Source: an uncultured Clostridium sp. (lineage in GTDB: Bacteria > Bacillota > Clostridia > Lachnospirales > Lachnospiraceae). From it: a stretch of DNA of 64,000 bases. Location of the stretch: assembly GCA_900542035.1 (NCBI GenBank), contig UQMJ01000002.1:124001-188000 (forward strand). Direction: 5' to 3'. Within the stretch, counting starts at the first letter, position 1; each line of letters starts with the position of its first letter. A program made the position numbers and the translations under genes. The notes under the pieces are model-generated. The model was not told where the DNA came from and ran no database searches. It saw nothing but the letters and a program-made list of their open reading frames with translations. This document shows, piece after piece, positions 17,039 to 25,905 of this stretch.

Positions 17039-17067
17039 AATATACCATTGTTTTCTCTGCAAGTCAA
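17039..17067 (-). promoter_or_regulatory. Promoter of the candidate small RNA
   Basis: Minus-strand TTGACT (17067-17062), exactly 17 nt spacer, TATATT (17044-17039). The hairpin-rich transcript begins about 7 nt downstream. Confidence 0.8.
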
Positions 17068-17263
17068 TCTTTCGTTGTCTGTTTTTTACAAAAACAAATT
17101 GTTGTCCAGAAGTTTTTTATAGAATTTTATCAACGTTTGACGTTTTTTGTCTTATTGTGTAGTCATTTACATCATTTTTTCTCTTATTTTATAAACTTTC
17201 AATAAAGTTCTAAAACTCCTTATAAACCTTTCGAAACATTGGATAAAACTTCCCAATCTGGAA

Positions 17264-17291
17264 TTGACTTTCCTCTTTTTTCATTTATGAT
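17264..17291 (+). promoter_or_regulatory. Promoter of the GNAT gene
   Basis: TTGACT (17264-17269), a 16-nt spacer and TATGAT (17286-17291), about 30 nt upstream of the GNAT start. Between 17068 and 17263 I see only AT-rich sequence without a gene. Confidence 0.7.
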
Positions 17292-17323
17292 AGAACAAAA
17301 TATAGAAAAAGAGAGTTGAGACT

Positions 17324-17971
17324 ATGATAACATTCCGCAAAGCCGTAAAGGACGATTTTGACAGCTGTATCCAGCTTCTTGCCAATTCCTTCTGGGGATA
17401 TGAATACTTTGAGCCATTCGTGAAGAGCAAGAAAAAGCGCTATCAGTTTGAACACGCCATCCAGGAAGTAAATGTGAAAGCCTACTTTGACAAGACTACC
17501 ATGTTCGTAGCAGAAGAGTCCGGCGAAATTGTGGCTGTTGCCCAGTTAAAATCCCCTCATGATAAAGGCGCCTGTTTCTGGGATTATATAAAAGCCGGAG
17601 GATTAAAGGTCATCGCAGCCGGAGGATTAAAAAATTCCTTTGACTGGCTGAATATGTTTGAACAGACCGGTCGGGTATGCCATGAGTTTAAAGAACCTCA
17701 CTGGTATCTGAATTCCCTTGCCGTTTCCTTAAAAGCAAAGGGGCAGGGCATTGGCAGCCGGATGTTAAACGACTGTATCCGGCCATATATCCAGTTCCAC
17801 GGAGGCGGGCTGCTGATGCTGATTACCAACTCTGAGAAAAATCGGGCCTTTTATCAAAAAAATGGATTTGAAGAATTTTCCAGTGAAGAATTTGACGTAA
17901 ATGGTTATAAGCTGGGCAACTGGGGCTACCGGATGAATATCGGCGGCGGCCAGCCGGTTCCTTCCTGTTAA
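17324..17971 (+). CDS. GNAT-family N-acetyltransferase
   Basis: A 215-residue GNAT protein. The acetyl-CoA-binding motif A is seen in L-N-S-L-A-V-S-L-K-A-K-G-Q-G-I-G-S-R-M-L (roughly 140-160), followed by the late beta strand L-M-L-I-T-N-S-E-K-N-R-A-F-Y-Q-K-N-G-F. Substrate is unknown. The SpoVAF-type gene follows on the same strand after 77 nt, with no clear terminator between, so they may share a transcript. Confidence 0.88.
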   Translation: MITFRKAVKDDFDSCIQLLANSFWGYEYFEPFVKSKKKRYQFEHAIQEVNVKAYFDKTTMFVAEESGEIVAVAQLKSPHDKGACFWDYIKAGGLKVIAAGGLKNSFDWLNMFEQTGRVCHEFKEPHWYLNSLAVSLKAKGQGIGSRMLNDCIRPYIQFHGGGLLMLITNSEKNRAFYQKNGFEEFSSEEFDVNGYKLGNWGYRMNIGGGQPVPSC

Positions 17972-18048
17972 CTGCCTGTTCCAGTATATTTTTGTTTTTT
18001 CCGGACATACTTGTCTTACCGACATTTATGGAAGGGGAACAGGACTTT

Positions 18049-19473
18049 ATGGAATTTTCCAAAAACTTATCAGATAATATGGAGTTTTTAAAAGAATCTC
18101 TGCACACAGACGAAAATTTTGACGTCATTTATCGGGTTGTAACCATTGGAGGCCGGAAAGCCTGCCTGTATTGTATTGACGGTCTTACAAAAGACGATGT
18201 ACTTTTAAAAGTTCTCCAGGTCTTTTCTTCTATTAAACCGGAAGATATGCCGGAAGATGCCCACAGCTTTTCCAAACAGTACGTGCCTTACGGGGAAATC
18301 GGCCTTCTCCGGTATTCTGATACCATGATTGTCCAGCTTCTCTCCGGCATTTCCTGTCTGTTTATTGAAGGCTATGATGCCTGCATTACCATTGACTGCC
18401 GCACTTATCCGGCAAGAAGCGTTTCTGAGCCAGATAAAGATAAGGTGCTTAGAGGTTCCAGAGACGGTTTTGTCGAAACTCTGATCTTTAATACCGCCTT
18501 AATCCGCCGCCGGATACGGGATCCAAAGCTGACCATGGAAATCCTGAATACCGGAGAAAGCTCCCACACAGACATTGCTGTCTGCTATATGAAAAATCGG
18601 GTGGACACCCAGCTTCTGGATCTCATCAAAAAACGCATTGAGCATCTTCATGTAGACGCCCTGACTATGAACCAGGAAAGCCTTGCAGAGTGTATTTATC
18701 CACACAAATGGTACAATCCGTTCCCAAAATTCAAATTTTCCGAACGTCCGGACACCGCTGCCGCTTCTATCCTGGAAGGAAATATTGTAATTCTGGTAGA
18801 TACCTCTCCCGCTGCAATGATTCTGCCTTCTTCGGTCTTTGACATCATCGAGGAAGCGGACGACTATTATTTTCCTCCCCTTACCGGAACTTACTTAAGA
18901 CTGTCCAGGATGATCATTACCCTGTTGTCTCTATTTCTGACCCCTCTATGGCTCTTGCTGATGCAGAATCCGGAAATCATACCAGACTGGCTGGAATTTA
19001 TCCAATTATCCGACGAACTGTTTGTACCGCTGATTTTCCAGCTTCTGATTCTGGAATTTGCCATTGACGGTCTCCGTCTGGCGGCCGTCAACACTCCCAG
19101 TATGCTGACCACGCCGCTCAGTATTATTGCCGGTATCGTCATGGGAGAATACGCGGTAAAATCTGGCTGGTTCAACAGTGAAACCATGCTGTATATGGCC
19201 TTTGTAACGATTGCCAACTATTCCCAGTCCAGCTTTGAACTGGGTTACGCGGTAAAATTCATGCGGATTTTGATTCTCATTCTGACCGCTCTCTTTAATT
19301 ACTGGGGATTTGCAGCCGGTACTGTCTTCTCGGTCTGCGCCATTGTATTTAACCGGACTATTGCAGGAAAAAGCTATATCTATCCGCTGATTCCTTTTCG
19401 CTGGTCTGAATTAAAAAAGCGGTTCTTCCGCAGCCGGCTTCCTCACACAGAAAAGGAAACTGCCGCAAAATAA
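18049..19473 (+). CDS. spoVAF: SpoVAF/GerA-family spore protein
   Basis: About 474 residues with the GerA-type layout. A large soluble N-terminal domain includes F-D-V-I-Y-R-V-V-T-I-G-G-R-K-A-C-L-Y and the typical S-R-D-G-F-V-E-T-L block. It is followed by five or so membrane segments from about residue 280. The short D-G-L-T-K-D segment matches SpoVAF rather than GerAA/GerBA receptors. SpoVAF associates with spore germinant receptors or the dipicolinate channel in the inner spore membrane. The ATG at 18049 follows GAAGGGG; an earlier ATG at 18028 is possible. It is separate from any spoVA operon, since no spoVAA-E genes are beside it. Confidence 0.85.
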   Translation: MEFSKNLSDNMEFLKESLHTDENFDVIYRVVTIGGRKACLYCIDGLTKDDVLLKVLQVFSSIKPEDMPEDAHSFSKQYVPYGEIGLLRYSDTMIVQLLSGISCLFIEGYDACITIDCRTYPARSVSEPDKDKVLRGSRDGFVETLIFNTALIRRRIRDPKLTMEILNTGESSHTDIAVCYMKNRVDTQLLDLIKKRIEHLHVDALTMNQESLAECIYPHKWYNPFPKFKFSERPDTAAASILEGNIVILVDTSPAAMILPSSVFDIIEEADDYYFPPLTGTYLRLSRMIITLLSLFLTPLWLLLMQNPEIIPDWLEFIQLSDELFVPLIFQLLILEFAIDGLRLAAVNTPSMLTTPLSIIAGIVMGEYAVKSGWFNSETMLYMAFVTIANYSQSSFELGYAVKFMRILILILTALFNYWGFAAGTVFSVCAIVFNRTIAGKSYIYPLIPFRWSELKKRFFRSRLPHTEKETAAK

Positions 19474-19490
19474 CCGCAAACCTGTGTTCT

Positions 19491-20051
19491 TTATGCAAAC
19501 CACAGCTCTTCTTTGGTAGTAGAAACTGCGTCTGCCCCAGCAGAAAATGCTGCCATAATATCTTTTTTATCGGAAATCAGCCCGCCTGCAATAATGGGAA
19601 TATCCGTATGTTCCCGAATTCTTTTTAAAACATTGGGCACAATGCCAGGCATAATTTCCACCAAATCCGGACGGAAGGCATCAATCTGCTTTCTGGCGGT
19701 CTCTAACGCCATGGAATCAATAATAAACGTTCTCTGGATTCCAATCAGCCCCAGCTCCACAGCCCTTTTTACCAGAAAGGGCTTGGTGCTGATAATGCCG
19801 TCTGCCTCTGTATTTTGTCTGATAAAATCCACTGCCACTTCTTTGGCATTTAATCCTGCGATTAAATCCACGTGGACAATGGCGGTTTTCCCATGTTCTT
19901 TTACCTGTTTTACCTTCTGGGTAATGTTGCAGATGCTTCCGCACAGAATAAATACGATCTGACATTCCGATTCAAAACATTTTTTAAAACTTTTCTCATC
20001 TTTTACTGCTGCAATAACCGGAGATGCCTCCAATAAATCCATTGCCTTCAT
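19491..20051 (-). CDS. glpP: Glycerol-3-phosphate responsive antiterminator GlpP
   Basis: A 186-residue GlpP, an RNA-binding antiterminator with a TIM-barrel-like fold. In Bacillus subtilis it binds G3P and leader RNA of glp mRNAs to prevent termination. Seen are I-V-F-I-L-C-G-S-I-C-N-I, the H-V-D-L-I-A-G-L block, G-I-I-S-T-K-P, D-L-V-E-I-M-P-G-I-V-P and I-I-A-G-G-L-I-S. It lies downstream of the GDPD terminator, near its presumed targets: leaders at 24234-24368, 29912-30025 and 32342-32425. Confidence 0.94.
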   Translation of the reverse strand: MKAMDLLEASPVIAAVKDEKSFKKCFESECQIVFILCGSICNITQKVKQVKEHGKTAIVHVDLIAGLNAKEVAVDFIRQNTEADGIISTKPFLVKRAVELGLIGIQRTFIIDSMALETARKQIDAFRPDLVEIMPGIVPNVLKRIREHTDIPIIAGGLISDKKDIMAAFSAGADAVSTTKEELWFA

Positions 20052-20120
20052 ATTCTGTCCTCCTACCGTTGTCTTTCCTAATTCTACCCCAAATTTTCCA
20101 AAAAAGAAAGCCTTAAAACG

Positions 20121-20149
20121 GAAAAGGCGCAGATTTTATACCTGCGCCC
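20121..20149 (-). terminator. Terminator of the ABC transporter - GDPD operon
   Basis: Minus-strand stem GGCGCAG / CTGCGCC with a 9-nt loop, followed by TTTTCCGTTTT, between the GDPD gene and glpP. Confidence 0.85.
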
Positions 20150-20175
20150 TTAGTTCATTTCCTATTGTTTTATGC

Positions 20176-20904
20176 TTAGTTCTGACGGTCCAGCCAGCTC
20201 TTGCAGACGGTCGGATAATTGGTAAAAATACCGTCGCATCCCCACTCATACAGCTGCTCCAATGCTCCCATATCATTAATGGTCCATACGTTCACATCAA
20301 TGCCATGTTCCTTGCAGCCTTTTACCGTTTCCTCCGTCAGTCCCTTAACGCCTGGATGGTAAGCTTCAAAACCGCACTTTTCGCAGTAATATCCAGCGTT
20401 TCCGATTCCCTCGTGAAGCAGCAGCGCGCCGCAGTAACGGGCCGGATCCAGCTTTTTAATCTGTACCAGGGACATATGGTTAAAAGATGAGTAAAGCATC
20501 CGATCCACCAAATCATACTTGCGGACCATAGCCAGGGTCTTTTCTTCCAGTTCCGGATAGTAATAAATACTGCTCTTTAACTCTACATTGGTAACCAGAT
20601 TGGTCTGTTTTACCCACTGACAGTACTCCTCAAAAGTCGGAATCGGCTGGAAGCCGTACTTATCGTGAAATGCCTTTCCTGCATTAAACTTTACCAGTTC
20701 TTCATACGTATAATCTTTTACCAGTCCGGTACCGTCTGTAGTACGGTCAATGGCTTCGTCGTGAATTACCACTAAAACGCCGTCTTTTGTGGTCTGGACA
20801 TCCAGCTCGATTCCGTCGCACCCAGTCTCTGCCGCTTTTTGAAAAGACAGCATGGTGTTTTCCGGATACTTTCCGCTGTAACCTCTGTGAGCATATACTT
20901 TCAT
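20176..20904 (-). CDS. Glycerophosphodiester phosphodiesterase
   Basis: A 242-residue cytoplasmic GDPD that cleaves glycerophosphodiesters to glycerol-3-phosphate and an alcohol. Catalytic blocks are A-H-R-G-Y-S-G-K-Y-P-E-N-T (about 4-16), E-L-D-V-Q-T-T-K-D-G (36-45) with V-I-H-D-E, and V-E-L-K-S. There is no signal peptide, so hydrolysis follows uptake, as with E. coli UgpQ. It is the last gene behind an ABC importer, pointing to glycerophosphodiesters or G3P as the imported solute. Confidence 0.94.
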   Translation of the reverse strand: MKVYAHRGYSGKYPENTMLSFQKAAETGCDGIELDVQTTKDGVLVVIHDEAIDRTTDGTGLVKDYTYEELVKFNAGKAFHDKYGFQPIPTFEEYCQWVKQTNLVTNVELKSSIYYYPELEEKTLAMVRKYDLVDRMLYSSFNHMSLVQIKKLDPARYCGALLLHEGIGNAGYYCEKCGFEAYHPGVKGLTEETVKGCKEHGIDVNVWTINDMGALEQLYEWGCDGIFTNYPTVCKSWLDRQN

Positions 20905-20926
20905 GGAAGTTCCTCTTTTCTGTCTA

Positions 20927-21802
20927 TTATTTCATTGCTGCTTTTGAATAACCAGTCAGCATATATTTCTGGAAGATAAAGAACAGGATAATAACCGGCA
21001 CAACTGCCAGAACTGCCCCCGCCATAACTTCGTGGTTATTCATGGTTTCCTGTCCTGCAAAAGTATTCTGCAGCTGGGCAAGTCCAATGGTAAGAACTCT
21101 TCTCGGCTCTCCTCTTGCAATGATCTTCGGCCAGAAGTAAGAGTTCCAGCCATCGGTAAAGGTAACCAGAATAACGGTAAATAATGCAGATTTACACATA
21201 GGAGCCAGCACCTTCGTAATGATTCCTACACGTCCTAAGCCGTCAATTCTTGCAGCTTCTACATAGCTGTCATCAATTGCCATAAAGTTCTGTCTCAGCA
21301 TGAAGATGAAGTATGGAGATACTGCTACCGGAAGGATCAGTCCTAAGAAGGTATCGGAAAATCCTTTGTTTGCCATGACAATGTAAATCGGGATAAAGGT
21401 AACCTGAATCGGGATCATCAGCGCTCCCAGTACAATCAGGAAAAGAATATTCTGTCCTTTAAACTTGCCTTTGGAAAATCCATATGCTGCAAATACGCCG
21501 GTGGTAACCTGGCAAATCAGAATCCCTGCAGTCATGACAATGGTGTTGTAATAGTACTTGGCAAAATTGCCGCGCTTTAATACATTGATGTAGTTTTCAA
21601 AATGAAATTCCTTTGGCCATAAGGTAGGCACCGCAAGAAGAATCTCTTCCTGGGATTTTACGGAAGATACCAGCATCCAGTAAATCGGGAATACGACAAT
21701 AATCATCACAATAATTGCCAGTACCCACTGCAGTGTTGATATGATTTTTCTCTTTCTCTTTGCCGCCTCATTGCGCTCGGTTTGACTTTTTGCTCTGCCC
21801 AT
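20927..21802 (-). CDS. ABC importer permease, MalG/UgpE type
   Basis: A 291-residue permease with six membrane segments and the cytoplasmic EAA loop (Y-V-E-A-A-R-I-D-G-L-G-R-V-G-I) that docks the ATPase. It pairs with the permease 11 nt upstream. Family members move sugars or G3P-like solutes. The GDPD gene immediately downstream supports a UgpE-like role. No ATPase gene is in this operon, so a shared ATPase elsewhere is needed. Confidence 0.9.
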   Translation of the reverse strand: MGRAKSQTERNEAAKRKRKIISTLQWVLAIIVMIIVVFPIYWMLVSSVKSQEEILLAVPTLWPKEFHFENYINVLKRGNFAKYYYNTIVMTAGILICQVTTGVFAAYGFSKGKFKGQNILFLIVLGALMIPIQVTFIPIYIVMANKGFSDTFLGLILPVAVSPYFIFMLRQNFMAIDDSYVEAARIDGLGRVGIITKVLAPMCKSALFTVILVTFTDGWNSYFWPKIIARGEPRRVLTIGLAQLQNTFAGQETMNNHEVMAGAVLAVVPVIILFFIFQKYMLTGYSKAAMK

Positions 21803-21813
21803 GACGGCCCTCC

Positions 21814-22722
21814 TTATGAATCGTATGTTACTTTCTTATTTGCAATCTTCATCGTTGCCGCTGTAATGACTAGCAGAAGCAGGAAGAAGAATACTGCAAC
21901 GGTAGAAGCTCTGTCCATACGGAAGTCTTCCATTGCATACCGGTAAATATTATACACAAATACTTCTGTAGAACGATACGGTCCGCCCTGTGTCAAAATA
22001 TCTACCGACTGGAATACCTTCATCGAAGATAAGAATGTGGTAACAAATAAAAACAGCGTAGTTGGGGACAGCATCGGAATGGTAATCTTGAAAAACTTCT
22101 GTACGCTGTTGGCTCCATCCAAAGCCGCCGCTTCATAATAGTCCGTAGAAATTCCCATCATTGCAGACAGATATACCATCATGCCGTAACCGATGCATCT
22201 CCAGCCCGTTACCATTAATACGGAAATCAGCGCCGTACTCCGATCTCCCAGCCAGTCTACCGGAGCAATTCCAAACAGGGACAGGAAGTAGTTTAAAATA
22301 CCAGTATCGGTATTTAAGATCCACAGGAATACAACTGCAGCAGAAGACATTGCCACGTATTTCGGCATAAAGACGATGGCACGCATTGCCGCAAAGGTTT
22401 TGGTCATGCGGTTAAAGATTAATGCAAAAATCATACCGCCAATCAGCGTAATACTCAGTTCTCCAATGGAGTATAATAACGTTACTTTTAAGGAGTTCCA
22501 TAAATACTTGGTTCCAGACCCGTTAAACAGCCACTTCCAGTTTTTAAATCCTACATAATTCCAGGTATCATTTAATAGATTCCAGTCTGTAAAACTGATT
22601 TTAACCAGTTCTACAATCGGATAGTAAGTAAAAAGCGCAATCAATATTAAGGCCGGAACTACGCACAGAAAATCCTTAATTGCAGATTTTTTTCTCGGAT
22701 TCATAGATTTCCCTTTCTTCAT
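21814..22722 (-). CDS. ABC importer permease, MalF/UgpA type
   Basis: A 302-residue partner permease with six membrane segments and the EAA loop Y-Y-E-A-A-A-L-D-G-A-N-S-V-Q-K-F. It lies between the binding protein gene (61-nt gap) and the UgpE-type permease. Together they form the heterodimeric channel. Confidence 0.9.
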   Translation of the reverse strand: MKKGKSMNPRKKSAIKDFLCVVPALILIALFTYYPIVELVKISFTDWNLLNDTWNYVGFKNWKWLFNGSGTKYLWNSLKVTLLYSIGELSITLIGGMIFALIFNRMTKTFAAMRAIVFMPKYVAMSSAAVVFLWILNTDTGILNYFLSLFGIAPVDWLGDRSTALISVLMVTGWRCIGYGMMVYLSAMMGISTDYYEAAALDGANSVQKFFKITIPMLSPTTLFLFVTTFLSSMKVFQSVDILTQGGPYRSTEVFVYNIYRYAMEDFRMDRASTVAVFFFLLLLVITAATMKIANKKVTYDS

Positions 22723-22783
22723 TGCCTTCTGAATTCCGGCGCCGTTTCCCTGAATGGGAATCGGCGCCGGTCAACAAATTTAT

Positions 22784-24166
22784 TTATGCATCGCCTAATA
22801 CGTCGTTAATTTCTTCTGCCATCATGTCCATGGCCTCCTTAACGTCTCCGCCTTCCATAATCAGTTCAGCCATGCTGTTCTTCCAGATCGTTGCCAGCTG
22901 AGTCCATCCCTTATGCTGGATTCTTGGGTAAATTAAATCCAGGTTGTCGAAAATAGGCTGGAATGCCGGTTTCTTCTCTAAGAACGCCTTGCCTTCTTCG
23001 GTCTCTAATACAGACTTTCTGGTAGGCATATATCCGGTTCCCTCTGCCCAGGTCATATTTACATCCTTGCCGCACAGATACTGCATAAACTGCCATGCCG
23101 CATTCTTAGTTGCCTGGTCATTCTTGGACGGAATCAGAACAACGCATCCGCCGATTTCCTGATTCTTGGTATCTCCGCCTGGCAGCCAGTGCATACCTAC
23201 TTCAAAGTCACACTGATCCACATATGTGTTGTATAAAGAGGTGGTATGTATTACGCTGAGCGCATTGCCGGAGATAAAGTTCTGTCTCATGTTGGAAGAA
23301 GCATCGCTGGCGGTTCCGGTCCAGTAAGTATAACCGTTGTCACACCACTCTTTCAGCTTGGATGCAATCTCTACTGCCTTATCGCTGTTTAAATCAGTGG
23401 TAAGCTGATCATCATTGATGATTTTTACGCCCTGATTTAAATAGAAGGTTTCAAAATACCACTGGTCCCATCCAGGAATAATGGTTGCATACTGTTCTGT
23501 CGTTCCATCTGCTGCCTTTACAGTACCGGCCTCCATAAATGCATCCATATCTGCCCAGGTCTCTGGAAGGGTAATGCCCATTTCTTCTACTTTATCTTTG
23601 TTGTAGTACATAATCTGGGTGGAAATTAAGAATGGCAGGGAAACCTGGGTGCCGTCGTACTTGGCAGCTTCTAACATACCATTTCCAAAGTCTGCTACAT
23701 CGTATCCGGTTGCCTCGATGTAAGGATCCAGATTTTCAGTCAGTCCACTTGCACCATACTCTGCTATATAAGGAGTATTGGCTACTGTAATTGCAGGAAG
23801 TCCTGTACCTGCCGCATGGGCAGCAACCAAAGCTTCGTTCAGTTCCGAATAGCTTCCGATATATTCTGCTTCTACTGTAATCAGATCCTGGGAACTGTTG
23901 AAATCATTTACAACCTGTTCTACAATGCCGGAATACTGATCTTCCAGCGCGTGCCACCATTTAATGGTAATCGGCTCTGTCACTTCGTAATTTGCAGGAT
24001 CTGCCGGCGCTGCTTCTGACTGTGCGCTTCCGCCTGCTGCCTCAGAAGATGCCCCCCCTTCTGCGGCTGCTGTCGTTGGTTTTCCGGTAGAACCTCCTTC
24101 GCTGCATCCGGTTACTGCTCCAACTGTCATTGCTGCTGCCAGAACTAATGCCATTCTTTTTCTCAT
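22784..24166 (-). CDS. ABC importer solute-binding lipoprotein, UgpB type
   Basis: A 460-residue family 1 solute-binding protein. The N-terminus has a lipoprotein signal ending in V-T-G-C, then a Ser/Ala/Glu-rich linker and the domain starting I-K-W-W-H-A-L-E. Residues Y-N-K-D-K-V-E-E-M-G-I and the W-Q-F-M-Q-Y-L block fit sugar/G3P binders. The GDPD and GlpP context suggests glycerophosphodiesters or G3P. Its transcript starts with a leader terminator (24234-24310). Confidence 0.9.
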   Translation of the reverse strand: MRKRMALVLAAAMTVGAVTGCSEGGSTGKPTTAAAEGGASSEAAGGSAQSEAAPADPANYEVTEPITIKWWHALEDQYSGIVEQVVNDFNSSQDLITVEAEYIGSYSELNEALVAAHAAGTGLPAITVANTPYIAEYGASGLTENLDPYIEATGYDVADFGNGMLEAAKYDGTQVSLPFLISTQIMYYNKDKVEEMGITLPETWADMDAFMEAGTVKAADGTTEQYATIIPGWDQWYFETFYLNQGVKIINDDQLTTDLNSDKAVEIASKLKEWCDNGYTYWTGTASDASSNMRQNFISGNALSVIHTTSLYNTYVDQCDFEVGMHWLPGGDTKNQEIGGCVVLIPSKNDQATKNAAWQFMQYLCGKDVNMTWAEGTGYMPTRKSVLETEEGKAFLEKKPAFQPIFDNLDLIYPRIQHKGWTQLATIWKNSMAELIMEGGDVKEAMDMMAEEINDVLGDA

Positions 24167-24233
24167 AATTGATGTCTCCCTTCTTAGTTTTTATACAGAT
24201 TCTCAGCCTGCCTTTCACGCTCAAAATAGGCAC

Positions 24234-24310
24234 AAAAAAAAGAGAGTGTGCATATAACAAAAACATACCTTGGTATGCATCCACTATTTGCTTTCCTCTC
24301 ATTCTCTCTC
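24234..24310 (-). terminator. Leader terminator upstream of the ABC importer operon
   Basis: Between promoter and gene, the minus strand carries a GAGAG...CTCTC outer stem with an inner GCATACC/GGTATGT hairpin, followed by nine T. Its position inside the leader points to attenuation. The upstream words TTTGAGAGAGAATGAGAGG partly resemble the motif shared by the glpA and glpK leaders, so GlpP control is possible. Confidence 0.55.
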
Positions 24311-24339
24311 AAAGCATTCTGTATTTTCTTGATGTACTA

Positions 24340-24368
24340 ATGGTATCACAAAATGTCCTGCCTTGCAA
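24340..24368 (-). promoter_or_regulatory. Promoter of the ABC importer - GDPD operon
   Basis: Minus-strand TTGCAA (24368-24363), a 17-nt spacer and TACCAT (24345-24340), about 170 nt upstream of the binding-protein start. Confidence 0.6.
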
Positions 24369-24452
24369 GTGATTTTTGTGTATTTTTACTTATTTTTTAC
24401 TTAAATTATCCATCCTTTTTGCATATTTTGATTTTCCTTCTGGATATATTGA

Positions 24453-25127
24453 TTATTTTTTCACAATTTTATTCACATTTTCCCCTTCTTCTCCAGCAAT
24501 TTCCACATCTCCTTCCATGTACTTTTCAAACACTCTCCGTAAAAACAAGGATGCCAGATAGCTGCCAAATGCAAACCAGATCATAAACAGTTCTGTAAAA
24601 TACCAGGTAAGAAAGGCACAAAGCGCATAAATGACCAGAACGGTAACCGACACATATAAGTTGCCCATTGCCATTACAAAGGCATCCTTTATGGTTTTCT
24701 TAACGGAAATTTTGAAAAATGCAGTCAACGGAAATACGTAAATAATTGTTAATAAATAGACGAAAATAAGGCTTCCAAACAGCACCCTGACTGCCCATTT
24801 TACGGCTCCTGGGAAGGGCAGAAACTGACAGCAGTACAAATCTGCCACCAGAAACAAGCCTGCGGCTGCTGCGGCTGCCCAAACCATGGTGGCTGGAACG
24901 AAATTTTTCTTAAATGCGTTCCAGAAACTTTTCCATACATATCCTTCTTCATCCCTGGTCAGCCTTAATGTATATTGGAACAGTGCAGCTGTAGACGCTC
25001 CCACGGTAATCACAGGCAGGGAAAACAGCGCCCACAAAATTCCTAACAGGCACAGGTTCATTACCTTTTCCATAAACATAAAAAACTTATTCTGGGGATT
25101 AAATATTCTATTTAGATCCATCGTCAT
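24453..25127 (-). CDS. YesL-family membrane protein (DUF624)
   Basis: A 224-residue protein with five hydrophobic segments and a charged C-terminal tail. The opening block F-M-E-K-V-M-N-L-C-L-L-G-I-L-W-A-L-F-S-L-P matches the DUF624/YesL family. Members are commonly encoded beside carbohydrate ABC importers, as here, but their function is not established. It is divergent from the hypothetical gene at 25228. Confidence 0.85.
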   Translation of the reverse strand: MTMDLNRIFNPQNKFFMFMEKVMNLCLLGILWALFSLPVITVGASTAALFQYTLRLTRDEEGYVWKSFWNAFKKNFVPATMVWAAAAAAGLFLVADLYCCQFLPFPGAVKWAVRVLFGSLIFVYLLTIIYVFPLTAFFKISVKKTIKDAFVMAMGNLYVSVTVLVIYALCAFLTWYFTELFMIWFAFGSYLASLFLRRVFEKYMEGDVEIAGEEGENVNKIVKK

Positions 25128-25227
25128 TCATCCTTTCTCCGCTATCTGTCACAAAGATCCTTTCCCAGTATACCATTTTTTTCTGCTTTATGCTAGAATA
25201 TGTATTGTTGAAAGGAGTTGTCTTCAT

Positions 25228-25905
25228 ATGTCTTTAAAAAGCCGTCTGATCCGAGATTTAAAAAAGGATCGGGAAACGTTGAAAACCTTAAATTTCAGGC
25301 AGAAAGTCCGTTTTATTTTTGATTACTATAAGGGGCAGATGTTTATCCTGTTTGCCTGCCTGCTGTTTCTCTATTATGTAGGGGATTTGATCTATCAGAG
25401 CAGCCAGGTCATTGACCTGCAGGGATTCTTTATCAATGACCGCCAGAATCTATTTCCCGCCGAAGAGCTGATTGACGATTTCTCCGCCTATCAGAATACG
25501 CCTTCCGGACACCGGATCTGTTTTGAAGATTCCCTATATGTAGACTTAGGATCCAGCAACGAATACAATGCTGCCAGCCAGGAAAAAATCGTAGCCTACG
25601 TTGCGGCAAAGCAGCTGGATTTTCTCATTGCGCCGGAAGAGCTGGCAAAGTATTATGCCAATTCCTTCCTGCTTTATGACCTAGACGAACTTTTGCCGGA
25701 ATCCTTAAAAGAGCCGCTTCAGGAAGATTTCTATTATGCAAAAGACGGCACCGGACAGGAAAAAGCCTGCGGTTTGAACCTGCGTCATTCCCGATTTTTG
25801 AAAAATCCGGTCTACGACGGCGCGGAAGATTATTATCTTCTGGTTCTCTCCTATACTTCCCGAACCGATGCCATGGTTTCGTTTATTGAATATGCTTATA
25901 AATAA
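25228..25905 (+). CDS. Membrane-anchored protein of unknown function
   Basis: A 225-residue protein with a basic N-terminal cytoplasmic part (about 1-35), one transmembrane segment (about 36-55, F-I-L-F-A-C-L-L-F-L-Y-Y-V) and a larger, acidic, probably extracellular domain. I recognise no family or catalytic motif. The start is ATG at 25228 with AAAGGAG at 25211-25217; the longer frame from 24886 runs through the opposite DUF624 gene and is not real. The last 10 nt overlap the converging HAD gene. An extended -10 (TGC-TAGAAT) lies upstream. Confidence 0.7.
   Translation: MSLKSRLIRDLKKDRETLKTLNFRQKVRFIFDYYKGQMFILFACLLFLYYVGDLIYQSSQVIDLQGFFINDRQNLFPAEELIDDFSAYQNTPSGHRICFEDSLYVDLGSSNEYNAASQEKIVAYVAAKQLDFLIAPEELAKYYANSFLLYDLDELLPESLKEPLQEDFYYAKDGTGQEKACGLNLRHSRFLKNPVYDGAEDYYLLVLSYTSRTDAMVSFIEYAYK

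Noticed and set aside
24886..25227. N-terminal extension of the 225-residue membrane protein
   Set aside because: The extension is antisense to the DUF624 gene and precedes the promoter and ribosome site of the shorter start.
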